Notes under the pieces: generated by a model
The model's input: the letters and a program-made list of their open reading frames with translations, nothing else
Told to the model about the DNA's origin: nothing
The model's database searches: none
Program-made: the position numbers and the translations under genes
NCBI GenBank assembly: GCA_031253335.1
Contig: JAIRWF010000035.1
Location: 85,510 to 149,509 of the forward strand
DNA: 64,000 nucleotides
Direction: 5' to 3'
From: Streptococcaceae bacterium
GTDB taxonomy: Bacteria; Bacillota; Bacilli; Lactobacillales; Streptococcaceae
Shown: positions 1-9,368 of the stretch, piece after piece
Layout: each line of letters opens with the position of its first letter
How positions within the stretch are numbered: the first letter of the stretch is position 1

Positions 1-421
1 TTTTTTGCTTCTTTCGTTTTATTGTAATTCCAATGATGTCGTAAAATTTTCCGACCAAAATGATATTGATTCATCTCCCAATGCCATTTTAATAAATAAC
101 GGCAATAAACTCTAAAATTTTCTTTCTCAGCTTGTTTTCCTGTGTAATTATCACAGAAAGTAATCATTTCATTAGAGATTTTATCAAATTCTGTTTTGAT
201 TTCAGAGCACTCTTTCTGTTTAAATCTAAGAGAAGATCGAAGCAGCAAAATATCTTTTTTCTTATTTTGCTTTTTGAAGCAGACTCAAATAATTTTTTAC
301 GCCATTCTGATTTACTGTCTAGTTCGTCCAAATGCCTACGATTTGATACCCATAAAGATACAAAGGTCGAGATAATTATACCTGTAGTAGCCGAGGTTAA
401 TATTGTTATCACTATAGTCAT
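1..421 (-). pseudogene. Membrane-anchored protein of unknown function, reading frame shifted at A-AAA-AAG; continues off the left edge
   Basis: ORF 164-421 has an N-terminal TM segment; after the A6 run the -1 frame reads KKDILLLRSSLRFKQKECSEIKTEFDKISNEMITFCDNYTGKQ... without stop to position 1. Confidence 0.5.
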
Positions 422-450
422 TATAAATAAAATCTTTCTACTCCTGTAAA

Positions 451-1344
451 TTATTCCACTTTATAAAATGGTGGAACTGCCCCAGTATCGCCAATTGAAA
501 TAGAATCTTGAGTGGCTATTTGATACCCTTTTGCTGCATTTACAGACCCACTTCCATATAGATAATTTTTCCCTTTAGGCGTAAATTCTAATGTTTCTCC
601 TCCTGGAATTGTTTGACTCGTGTTTGAAGAGTAGTTACTTGCGAAGAATAAACTATCCTGATAGATTGTTGCTGCCACTGGAACGTTCCCAGTAGATGCC
701 ATTCCTAATGCTGAGTAAACTAGACCAACATAATGAAACTCTGCTTTGTGTGGTATAGAAGGATCCGAATTATCATATAGAGTTATTGTGTTCCCAGAAA
801 CTAAAATAACTTGTCCATTCCCATTTTCTTTAGACTGCCATGTCCCTTGAATACTAGAAAAGTTACCTTGTGCAATTTGTGCTATATTCATCAATCCTGT
901 TGCTTCTTTTGGTGCATATATACCTTCAGAACCAGCGGATGAGTCTGCACTTTTTGAAGTTGCAGAAGTTCTCACTTGACTTTCTGAGACTATTTTCCTA
1001 GACAAACTTTCTGACTTCATTTTTAAGTAACTTATAGATAACGACTGCCTCTTATTAACAGCCATTAAATTTACTTGACGATTTGTCCAGAAGACAATTC
1101 CAATAAGGGCAACAAAAACTACTATGAGAGAGATAATTAGTGAAATCAGTTTTAAATTTAATTTTCTCCCATTTGGTTTATTTTCGTCAGTTAATTTATT
1201 TTCTTTTTTTTGGAATTGTCTTAAAGAGTTATTATTTTTTGTTAGAAGTTTCTCTTTTTGATTAAGAAATTCTTCTTCAGACAGTATTCCTTGGTCACGA
1301 AGAGTTTTTAGTTTTAATAAGTCATCTGAGATAGTCATTATCAC
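451..1344 (-). CDS. SHOCT-like domain single-TM protein
   Basis: N-terminal LLKLKTLRDQGILSEEEFLNQKEKLL motif, one TM segment, Ser-rich extracytoplasmic part. Confidence 0.7.
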   Translation of the reverse strand: MIMTISDDLLKLKTLRDQGILSEEEFLNQKEKLLTKNNNSLRQFQKKENKLTDENKPNGRKLNLKLISLIISLIVVFVALIGIVFWTNRQVNLMAVNKRQSLSISYLKMKSESLSRKIVSESQVRTSATSKSADSSAGSEGIYAPKEATGLMNIAQIAQGNFSSIQGTWQSKENGNGQVILVSGNTITLYDNSDPSIPHKAEFHYVGLVYSALGMASTGNVPVAATIYQDSLFFASNYSSNTSQTIPGGETLEFTPKGKNYLYGSGSVNAAKGYQIATQDSISIGDTGAVPPFYKVE

Positions 1345-1353
1345 TCCTTAAAC

Positions 1354-2223
1354 TTATTTTAGTACTATTTCCATGGCTAATTCTCCTAGACGTGGATCCT
1401 TTATATATTCTCTATAAAGACTTCGCATTGATTCAGTTGCATAGATATTACTATAATTATTCATTCCAAAGTCTCCATAAATAACTAAATCCCCTGAGCG
1501 CTTAAAACCAACAAAACCTCCTGCCCCACCTATACCAATAGGTTCGGGATTTAAGTTTTCTAATTCAAAAGTTTGTCCATCTTTATTGCCTGACAAACTA
1601 ATATCACTAAAAGTATAAGAGATTTGCTCGTTATCCGAATAATTTACAAAGTCTTGCGCCAAAAATTTTTTTGAAATCAAAGAATTTACATCTGTTGTTG
1701 ATGGCCCAAGGGTTGTCAATTTTAGATTTTTTGGCCAACCAAAAATGATTAAGGCTGCCCTCTCTTGAGTTGACATAGCCATAAGCGACTGATCAATTTT
1801 TGCATCTGACATTTTTTCTGGATCTGTTGCAACTTCTCTTGAACTTGCCAATGCTCTTGAACTATTTAGGGACTTAGAAATAGAAATACTTCTTGATGTT
1901 TTTTCCTTATCTTTACTTTCAGACTCAGATTTTGAACGACTTAAAGATATTGTCAGCTGTTTTTGTTGCAATAAATTTTGCTGATGCTGAATAAGTATTA
2001 TTGCCCCTACAGAAAGCAGAATGACAACTAAAATTATAATCGTCATTATCCAAGCTTGAATTTTTCTATTGTTAGAACCCTGACTAGTGTCTTTACTAGA
2101 TATTCTATTATTGGCTTCTGATTCATGAAGAGCTAAGTTCTTTTTTTCTTCGTCAAACTCTTTTTGTGAAATAACACCTAGTTCAAAAAGTGTTTTTAGG
2201 CGTTCAAATTCCTCTGAATCCAT
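1354..2223 (-). CDS. SHOCT-like domain single-TM protein
   Basis: N-terminal RLKTLFELGVISQKEFDEEKKNL, TM segment, paralogous layout to neighbour. Confidence 0.7.
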   Translation of the reverse strand: MDSEEFERLKTLFELGVISQKEFDEEKKNLALHESEANNRISSKDTSQGSNNRKIQAWIMTIIILVVILLSVGAIILIQHQQNLLQQKQLTISLSRSKSESESKDKEKTSRSISISKSLNSSRALASSREVATDPEKMSDAKIDQSLMAMSTQERAALIIFGWPKNLKLTTLGPSTTDVNSLISKKFLAQDFVNYSDNEQISYTFSDISLSGNKDGQTFELENLNPEPIGIGGAGGFVGFKRSGDLVIYGDFGMNNYSNIYATESMRSLYREYIKDPRLGELAMEIVLK

Positions 2224-2244
2224 TTATTTTAATTTAACTCCTCA

Positions 2245-2892
2245 TTAAAAATTTGAAGGGAGGTTATACTGTTTTTCAATTTGTTTATCGTAATTTTGTA
2301 TATTTTTGACAATTTGAACATGAATAGCGATTGCTCCTAAAATTGTAACTACTGATATTAATAATGCTGCAACAGCAAATCCTTTCTTTGCGTTTCTATT
2401 TACTATTAGAGCTGGAATGCTTAATATCAAAGCATTTAAACCTATCCAAAAAGGCCAATTCAACGTCATATAAAATATAGAAGAAACTAAACCCGTCAAC
2501 ATTAACATCAACCCAATTACGGAATCCGTAAAGGCACTCAATGAAATTCCGAGATTTTCTTTCTTTTTTTGTGAGTGATCAGGTTGTAAGTTATTTGAAG
2601 ACCTTAATAACTCAGTAGGCTCTCCCTGAGTTTCTTTAGAATGCTGTAATCCATTTAATTCATTATATTTACTTGTGGCCTCCTCTTTTGTTGGCATTCG
2701 ATGATTAGTTGCTTTAAACCATTCAATCCATTCTTTTAACTGTTCATTACCTTGAGTTGATACTTGAGGAAGTGCGTTATCTGTATTAAGTACTTTAGAC
2801 TTAAGCATATCAAACTCTTCCTGAGTCAATATGCCAGAATCAAGTAATTGCTTTAATTTTAACAATTCATCTGCTACATCTGAAAAAGCCAT
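2245..2892 (-). CDS. SHOCT-like domain multi-TM protein
   Basis: LLKLKQLLDSGILTQEEFDMLKSKVL plus several C-terminal TM helices. Confidence 0.7.
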   Translation of the reverse strand: MAFSDVADELLKLKQLLDSGILTQEEFDMLKSKVLNTDNALPQVSTQGNEQLKEWIEWFKATNHRMPTKEEATSKYNELNGLQHSKETQGEPTELLRSSNNLQPDHSQKKKENLGISLSAFTDSVIGLMLMLTGLVSSIFYMTLNWPFWIGLNALILSIPALIVNRNAKKGFAVAALLISVVTILGAIAIHVQIVKNIQNYDKQIEKQYNLPSNF

Positions 2893-2912
2893 AATATGCT
2901 CCTTTTTTTAAA

Positions 2913-3217
2913 TTAGTTTATTAGAGGTGCAATCATGCCTGCCACAATAAACAAAATAATAAATAGAATTAATATACCTGAGATAACTATTCCCGCAATA
3001 GACAAACCGCTTAAGTTCTTTTTCTTAACCCTAAGATTGAAAAAAATGACCCTAAAATTGCTAAAATAAATGAAAAAGATAGAATTTCCAGAATTAAACA
3101 TGCTATAAATGCCAATTGAAATCCCGCAATCGCAAAGCCATTACCTTTACTAGCATGCTTGTCGTTTATAATTATTTCCTCTATTATTGTTATGTTTTGG
3201 ATGTCAATCCAAAACAT
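2913..3217 (-). pseudogene. DUF4190-like small membrane protein, frameshifted
   Basis: ORFs 3011-3217 (..GFAIAGFQLAF..FFSILGLRKRT*) and 2913-3101 (..VKKKNLSGLSIAGIVISGILIL..) together make one DUF4190-like protein joined by a -1 shift near AAGAAAAAG. Confidence 0.55.
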
Positions 3218-3343
3218 TGTGTGTTATCCTAGGATAACAGCAAAAATTATCAAGCTAAAAACGCCTTTTCAGGCGCTTCAATGAACGTTAAAGCTCGCTT
3301 TTCCAAACCAGGAGCTGGAAACCAACCTCTTTAAAACTCCGCT

Positions 3344-4354
3344 TTATTTCGCGATTTTCGCAAAATACGCTAGCGTACGAATGAGCTGTGCCGTGAAACT
3401 CATCTCGTTGTCGTACCACGCCACGGTTTTGACCATCTGAATATCGCCCGCATCGACGATTTCTGTCTGCGTCGCATCAAACACGCTCCCGTGCGTGTCG
3501 CCAATGATGTCTGTTGAAACGATTTCATAGTCATTGTAAGCAAAACTATCGGTCGCCGCTTTCTTCATGGCTGCATTAATTTCATCAACGCTCGCTTTTT
3601 TCTCCAAAATGGTTGTCAACTCCGTCACAGAACCTGCCGCCGTTGGAACGCGTTGAGCGTGGCCTTTGAGTTTCCCATCAATCTCAGGAATGACAAGACC
3701 AATCGCGTTTGCAGCACCTGACGTCGTTGGCACAATATTAATCCCGGCGCTCCGAGCCCTGCGGAGATTGCCCTTGTGGTGAGGGCCATCGAGCAACATC
3801 TGCTCGCCCGTGTAGCTGTGAATCGTCGTCATCTCACCCACGCGAATCCCCCAGTTGTCGTTTAAGACTTTCGCCATTGGAGCAAGCGAGTTCGTCGTAC
3901 ATGAGCCAGCGGAAATCACAGTTTCTGTGCCGTCAAGCGTGTCATGATTGACATTAAAGACAATTGTTTTCACATCGCTTCCGCCAGGTGCCGTGATGAG
4001 AACTTTCTTCGCACCACCTACGTGTAAGTGCTTCTCAGCGCCTGCCTTTGTTGCAAAGAAGCCTGTCGCCTCAAGGACAATCTCCACACCTGAATCTGCC
4101 CAGCTGATTTTTTCAGGATCGCGCTCTGCTGTGACTTTGATGAAGCGGCCATTGACCTTAAAACCACCCTCAGCGAGCTCCAACTCACCATTAAAGCGAC
4201 CTTGCGTGCTATCAAAACGCAGCAAATGCGCAAGCATTTCAGGACTTGTGAGGTCGTTGATATGCGTGACTTCCACACCTTCCACTTCCTCAATACGACG
4301 CAAAGCCAAGCGTCCAATGCGACCAAAACCATTAATTCCTACTTTGACAACCAT
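3344..4354 (-). CDS. gap: Glyceraldehyde-3-phosphate dehydrogenase
   Basis: [30 protein letters not shown] active site. Confidence 0.97.
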   Translation of the reverse strand: MVVKVGINGFGRIGRLALRRIEEVEGVEVTHINDLTSPEMLAHLLRFDSTQGRFNGELELAEGGFKVNGRFIKVTAERDPEKISWADSGVEIVLEATGFFATKAGAEKHLHVGGAKKVLITAPGGSDVKTIVFNVNHDTLDGTETVISAGSCTTNSLAPMAKVLNDNWGIRVGEMTTIHSYTGEQMLLDGPHHKGNLRRARSAGINIVPTTSGAANAIGLVIPEIDGKLKGHAQRVPTAAGSVTELTTILEKKASVDEINAAMKKAATDSFAYNDYEIVSTDIIGDTHGSVFDATQTEIVDAGDIQMVKTVAWYDNEMSFTAQLIRTLAYFAKIAK

Positions 4355-4405
4355 GTTGTTGCCTCCTTCTATAAATTTTGATATAATAAATTATTGAAGA
4401 GATAC

Positions 4406-4426
4406 AAGAGATATTAGCTATCTCTT
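4406..4426. promoter_or_regulatory. Inverted repeat AAGAGATA-TTAGC-TATCTCTT between gap and the Rrf2 regulator
   Basis: Perfect 8-nt arms in a divergent intergenic region; extra half-site GAAGAGATA at 4396-4404. Confidence 0.55.
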
Positions 4427-4460
4427 AACTCCAAAATTATTATAATCTTTTTTTGAAAGG

Positions 4461-4937
4461 ATGTCAAGGATGAAAATTTCAAATTCCTGGGCGCAATCTA
4501 TCTTTGTGCTCCTGGCGCTCTCACGCCTCCCCCAGCAGAAAACATTGACGTCACTAGCACTCGCAGAAAGGCTCGAGCTCTCACCGACCTATCTCAAAAA
4601 AGTCATGAAAATCCTCGCCAATGAATCCCTCGTCCATAGCGAACGTGGCAAGGGCTTCTGTCTTGCGCGTCCTCTGGAAGACATTGATTTTTACGATGTT
4701 TATCTCGCGACCGAAGGCCGTAGCGGGATTTTTAACCCACAAAATCTCTTAACGCCTTTTTTGAACCGTGATCCGCATGACCCAAGAAAATGTGCAGTAT
4801 CGTACTCTATGGAAAAATTGCAAAAGCAAATCGAAGAAAATATGAAGAGCTACGTGCTCGGCGATATGATGAATGAAATTTTGGTGGATTTTGATACCGC
4901 AGACCTCGATGAATGGGTGCGACTCAACGCAAGCTGA
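4461..4937 (+). CDS. Rrf2/BadM-family transcriptional regulator
   Basis: N-terminal wHTH typical of Rrf2 (LALAERLELSPTYLKKVMKILANESLVHSERGKGFCLAR). Confidence 0.85.
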   Translation: MSRMKISNSWAQSIFVLLALSRLPQQKTLTSLALAERLELSPTYLKKVMKILANESLVHSERGKGFCLARPLEDIDFYDVYLATEGRSGIFNPQNLLTPFLNRDPHDPRKCAVSYSMEKLQKQIEENMKSYVLGDMMNEILVDFDTADLDEWVRLNAS

Positions 4938-4956
4938 CTTCAACTGAAGCAACATA

Positions 4957-4982
4957 AAAACCCGCATTCTTGCGGGTTTTCT
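4957..4982. terminator. Rho-independent terminator
   Basis: AAAAACCCGCATTCTTGCGGGTTTTCTT hairpin. Confidence 0.8.
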
Positions 4983-5629
4983 TAGTCATCATCGTCACGA
5001 TCGCCGTCATTGCTATAAATTGCAATGACCATGCCGCTTGAAAACTTGGCTTGCATGTCATAATCACGGACAAAACTGTTGCTGGAGTAGATGTCGCTAA
5101 AGTTTTCCTCCGGAGTCTTGATTTCATAGGTTGCGTCGCGAAGAACGAAATCCTCTGCCCCCAAGCGCAGAAAACCAATCGTCGGATAGCCTGGCAGCTG
5201 CGGGAGATTGGTAAGACCAGGTGTGAGGTACTTGATGACATTTTGATGATCCACGAAAGAAATACGCGGTGCGGCAGCCATAAATTCACTGCGTGTGGGT
5301 AAGTAGAGATTGACCAAGGTGTGATCCATCCGCCCCCCAAGCGCCCCCGTAATCGTAATGTCCGCATCTGGATAGCGTTTCAAGGCTTCTTTGAGTGCTT
5401 CTTCGAGGTCTGTCGTATCTTTTTCGCGCGGCAATCGCAAAATTTCATGCGTCAGGTTTTGAATCGCACGCATCTCGCGCTTTGAGACTGAATCAAAGTC
5501 GCCAATCGCGAACTTTAAGGGAAGCTTTTTCTGCAAGGCCCAATAGGCCCCGTAATCAACGCCAATAATCGCCTCATAATGGTCGTAAAGGATGCCGTCT
5601 GGGCGTCCTGCAATAATGAGTACTTTCAT
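4982..5629 (-). CDS. thiN: Thiamine diphosphokinase
   Basis: IGDFDSVSKRE, DTTDLEEAL, TGALGGRMDHTLVNL motifs. Confidence 0.9.
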   Translation of the reverse strand: MKVLIIAGRPDGILYDHYEAIIGVDYGAYWALQKKLPLKFAIGDFDSVSKREMRAIQNLTHEILRLPREKDTTDLEEALKEALKRYPDADITITGALGGRMDHTLVNLYLPTRSEFMAAAPRISFVDHQNVIKYLTPGLTNLPQLPGYPTIGFLRLGAEDFVLRDATYEIKTPEENFSDIYSSNSFVRDYDMQAKFSSGMVIAIYSNDGDRDDDD

Positions 5630-5640
5630 TTCTCTCCTTT

Positions 5641-5979
5641 TTAGCGCTCGTCGCCACTTCCTGCAATGGTCCCACGAGCCGTTCTACCGTCAAGCTTTTC
5701 AAAGACACGTCCTGCAACCTCTTCGAGGGGGATGTCCAGATACCTTGCAAGCGTAGCGAGATACCAGAAGACATCGCCTAATTCCTTTGCAATCGCCGTG
5801 CGGTCAGCAGCCGTCATCTCACAAGAATTGTCGCGGATGAGTTTTTTGAACTTGTCTGCGACTTCACCCGCCTCTCCAGTCAGGCCTAAGACCTTGTCCA
5901 GCATGGCCATGTCTATCTTTCCAGAGGGGCGAAATAAATCGTATTTTGCAATTTGTGCTTGGAAATCATTTAATTCCAC
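5641..5979 (-). CDS. MazG-like nucleotide pyrophosphohydrolase
   Basis: LTGEAGEVADKFKK ... KELGDVFWYLATLA. Confidence 0.85.
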   Translation of the reverse strand: MELNDFQAQIAKYDLFRPSGKIDMAMLDKVLGLTGEAGEVADKFKKLIRDNSCEMTAADRTAIAKELGDVFWYLATLARYLDIPLEEVAGRVFEKLDGRTARGTIAGSGDER

Positions 5980-6029
5980 CTCTTAAGTATAACATAAAAA
6001 TCCCGAAAACGGGATTTTAAACTTTATCG

Positions 6030-6283
6030 CTAAACTCTGGGTTACCTCTATCTCCGCGCTTTGCGCTGCGCTGTCCATGCTCGCTAAGCCAGCAAAGCTG
6101 GCAAGTCGCATGGCAACCCCCTGCTTTTTCGTCTAGCTAAAGCATGTCCATTCGCTCTAAGGTTCTAAGGCGCTAAAGCGCCTTAGCGAAGGACGTCTGT
6201 TGGTGCGGTCTGCACCTTACAGCGATGCTCGTAGGGTTATCAGAGCGGACAGCCCGACACAAGTGGCGCAGATAGACACGTCC
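6030..6283. repeat. Mosaic palindromic dispersed repeat, copy A
   Basis: Begins GGTTACCTCTATCTCCGCG and ends GCGCAGATAGACACGTCC, abutting the asnS stop; shares modules with copies B and C. Confidence 0.75.
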
Positions 6284-7626
6284 TAAGGCTTGATGCGGTG
6301 GAGCATACGTGGGAATGGGATTGCTTCGCGAATATGCTCAATACCCGAGACAAAGGTAACCATGCGCTCTAAGCCAAGTCCAAATCCGCAATGCGGGACA
6401 GAGCCATACTTACGGAGGTCGAGATACCAGTCGTAATCTTCTTCCTTGAGCTGCCATTCCTTAACTTTAGCAAGGAGCTTGTCATAGTCCGTTTCGCGCT
6501 CGCTCCCGCCGATGATTTCGCCATAGCCTTCAGGAGCCAGAAGGTCCGCACAGAGGACCCGCGTGGAGTCATCAGGGACTGGCTTCATGTAGAAGGCTTT
6601 GAAGCTCGCAGGATAATTAACAACAAAGGTTGGTACACCATAGTGCTTAGAAATCCAGGTCTCATGTGGACTGCCAAAGTCATCTCCGTGCTCGACGTGC
6701 TCGTAGTCTGTATCATCATCATTTTCATGTGCCTGAAGGAGGTCAATGGCTTCGTCATAAGGAATCCGCTTGAATGGTGTTGCGACGTATTTTTCAAGGA
6801 GCGCCGTATCGCGCTCAAGCATCTCAAGCGCAGGACGTGCATTGTCCAAAACACCCTGAATCAGCGTTTTCACATAGGCCTCCTGCAGATCCATTGACTC
6901 CTCGTGCGATAAAAATGGGTACTCCGCGTCCATCATCCAAAACTCTGTCAGGTGGCGGCGAGTCTTTGACTTCTCTGCGCGAAAGACGGGTCCAAAGTCA
7001 TAGACGCGGCCAAGCGCCATAGCACCCGCCTCAAGGTAGAGCTGACCTGACTGGGAGAGGAATGCGGGCTGTCCAAAATAATCCGTTTCAAAGAGATCGG
7101 TCGTGTTTTCGGCTGAATTGCCCACTAAAATAGGGCTGTCAAATTTGACAAAGCCATTGTCCCGGAAAAAGTCATAGCTTGCATAAATCAAAGCATTTCG
7201 GACCTGCTGAATCGCTTGCTGGCGTCTGGATCGCAGCCAGAGATGACGATGATCCATGAGGAAGTCCGTCCCGTGGTCTTTTGGTGTAATCGGATAATCT
7301 TCCGAAGCGCTAATAACCGTCAAATCCTCCACATCTAGCTCGTAGCCAAATTTAGAGCGCTCGTCAGATTTGACAGTCCCCGTGACATAAACGGATGACT
7401 CCTGTCCCAAGTGCTTGATTTCGTCAAATTTGACAGCGCCTGCATCTTCTCCAAATTTCTCAAGAAAGTTTGGTTTGAAGACGACTGCCTGGAAAAATGC
7501 TGTCCCATCACGGAGTTGCAAAAATTGAAGCTTGCCTTTACCTGATTTGTCAGCTACCCAGGCACCTATTGTCACACTTTCGCCTACGTGTTCAGGGACT
7601 TGGGCAATCGTTATTAATTTTTCCAC
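6283..7626 (-). CDS. asnS: Asparaginyl-tRNA synthetase
   Basis: Class II aaRS motifs ([43 protein letters not shown]). Confidence 0.95.
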   Translation of the reverse strand: MEKLITIAQVPEHVGESVTIGAWVADKSGKGKLQFLQLRDGTAFFQAVVFKPNFLEKFGEDAGAVKFDEIKHLGQESSVYVTGTVKSDERSKFGYELDVEDLTVISASEDYPITPKDHGTDFLMDHRHLWLRSRRQQAIQQVRNALIYASYDFFRDNGFVKFDSPILVGNSAENTTDLFETDYFGQPAFLSQSGQLYLEAGAMALGRVYDFGPVFRAEKSKTRRHLTEFWMMDAEYPFLSHEESMDLQEAYVKTLIQGVLDNARPALEMLERDTALLEKYVATPFKRIPYDEAIDLLQAHENDDDTDYEHVEHGDDFGSPHETWISKHYGVPTFVVNYPASFKAFYMKPVPDDSTRVLCADLLAPEGYGEIIGGSERETDYDKLLAKVKEWQLKEEDYDWYLDLRKYGSVPHCGFGLGLERMVTFVSGIEHIREAIPFPRMLHRIKP

Positions 7627-8820
7627 TTAGTGTTTACTCTTTTCTATTACAAATTTTTTGATGCGCGCAACCGCTGTTTTCAAGCTCTCAAGGTCCGTTG
7701 CGTAAGAGAGACGAATATTTTCGCTGCTGCCAAAGCCTTCGCCTGTGACCGTGGCCACATTTGCCTCTTCAAGAAGGGCATTCGCGAAGTCCGTCACATT
7801 AGTATAGCCAGTCGCCGTAAGCGCCTGTGTGACTTTTGGAAAAAGATAAAAGGCCCCCTGCGGCTTCACAACTTCAAAGCCTGGAATTTCCGCAAGCAAT
7901 GGGTAAATCGTATTAAGTCGTTCCTCAAAGGCTTGCTGCATCTCGTGAAAGTCTTTATCATCCCCTGAGAAGGCTTGAATGGCTGCGTACTGAGAGGCGG
8001 CTGCAGCGTTCGACGTCGTCTGCGAGCTTATTTTTCCCATTGCGGCAATGATTTCAGGGCTCCCAACAGCAATCCCAATACGCCAGCCCGTCATTGCAAA
8101 GGTCTTCGAGGTGCCATTGATGACTGTCGTGTGCGTGCGAATCGTGTCCGAGAGGCTTGAAATCGCTGTAAACGCCGCACCATTATACACGAGACGATGG
8201 TAAATATCGTCAGCCAAAATCTCCAAATCATTGGCCACCGCCCAGTCGCCAATTGCTGAGAGCTCTTCGCGCGAATAAATCATCCCCGTCGGGTTAGACG
8301 GCGAATTAAGCAATAAAACCTTTGTCCGTGCCGTCTTTGCGGCCTCGAGTTGGTCAACTGTGACTTTGAAGTCGGCTGCTTGGGTCGTTTCAACGATCAC
8401 AGGCACGCCACTCGCCATTTTGACCTGATCCACGTAGCTGACCCAGTACGGAGCAGGGATAATGACTTCGTCTCCAGGATCAAGCACAGCTAGGAAGTAG
8501 GCATAGAGAGCAAACTTCGCACCTGTTGTCACCAAAATCTCGTTTGCTGCGGGTTTGTAGCCATAATAGCGCTCAAAATAGCCAGCAAATGCTGTTTTCA
8601 GCTCTGGTAAACCGCTTGAAACCGTATAAAAACTAGCTTTTCCATCTGTAATAGCAGCAACCGCCGCATTTTGGATGGCTTTTGGTGTGACAAAATCAGG
8701 CTGTCCCAACGTGAGGTCAATAATATCACGTCCCTCCGCTTTGAGAGCTTTGGCCCTAGCCGCGGCCGCAAGGGTAACCGACTCATCCATACCTGAGACA
8801 AATTGTGATAATTGCGTCAT
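7627..8820 (-). CDS. Class I/II pyridoxal-phosphate aminotransferase (aspartate aminotransferase)
   Basis: NSPSNPTGMIYS; SKTFAMTGWRIG PLP-lysine motif. Confidence 0.92.
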   Translation of the reverse strand: MTQLSQFVSGMDESVTLAAAARAKALKAEGRDIIDLTLGQPDFVTPKAIQNAAVAAITDGKASFYTVSSGLPELKTAFAGYFERYYGYKPAANEILVTTGAKFALYAYFLAVLDPGDEVIIPAPYWVSYVDQVKMASGVPVIVETTQAADFKVTVDQLEAAKTARTKVLLLNSPSNPTGMIYSREELSAIGDWAVANDLEILADDIYHRLVYNGAAFTAISSLSDTIRTHTTVINGTSKTFAMTGWRIGIAVGSPEIIAAMGKISSQTTSNAAAASQYAAIQAFSGDDKDFHEMQQAFEERLNTIYPLLAEIPGFEVVKPQGAFYLFPKVTQALTATGYTNVTDFANALLEEANVATVTGEGFGSSENIRLSYATDLESLKTAVARIKKFVIEKSKH

Positions 8821-9305
8821 TTCAGCTCCTTTCCCGTATAAAAATCAAAAATCTTGAAATCGTTACTACTATTACTTTCCCAGACGACATTTCCCTTGTA
8901 AATTCCGAGACTAACCGGATCTGTCTTAGAAATTGTGCTTTGAGGCACACCAGACGCAAGTGGAACCACCTGGATTTGATCCCCATTTTTTGGAATGAGG
9001 ACACCAACCATCTTGCCGCTGGCATTTTGCCCGGTGAGACTATAGGTCGTCTCATCAGTCGTCACGATGCTAAAGGTTTCAGCAGACGCAAGGCCAGCCT
9101 TTGCCTTTGCAATACTGATTGCCTGACGCTCCACAGCGCTATAGCTTGACCCCGCCGCCCACGCATAGATAAAATAAGCCAAAAAAGCGGCTGCAATCAC
9201 ACTCAGCACGCCAATCAGCACCTGATCTAGCAAAGACATTTTCCGACGTCGTGTCATCTCTTTTATTATACCAAATTCTCGTGGGATTCTTTTCCTGATT
9301 TTCAA
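8817..9305 (-). CDS. DUF5590/YpmB-like membrane-anchored protein
   Basis: N-terminal TM, located upstream of aspartate aminotransferase and asnS as in related Firmicutes. Confidence 0.65.
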   Translation of the reverse strand: MKIRKRIPREFGIIKEMTRRRKMSLLDQVLIGVLSVIAAAFLAYFIYAWAAGSSYSAVERQAISIAKAKAGLASAETFSIVTTDETTYSLTGQNASGKMVGVLIPKNGDQIQVVPLASGVPQSTISKTDPVSLGIYKGNVVWESNSSNDFKIFDFYTGKELK

Positions 9306-9368
9306 AAAACTCAGGACCCGTGCTTGTCATCCTCTTTACAGCATGCTTTTCCGTTTTATCAACACTGC

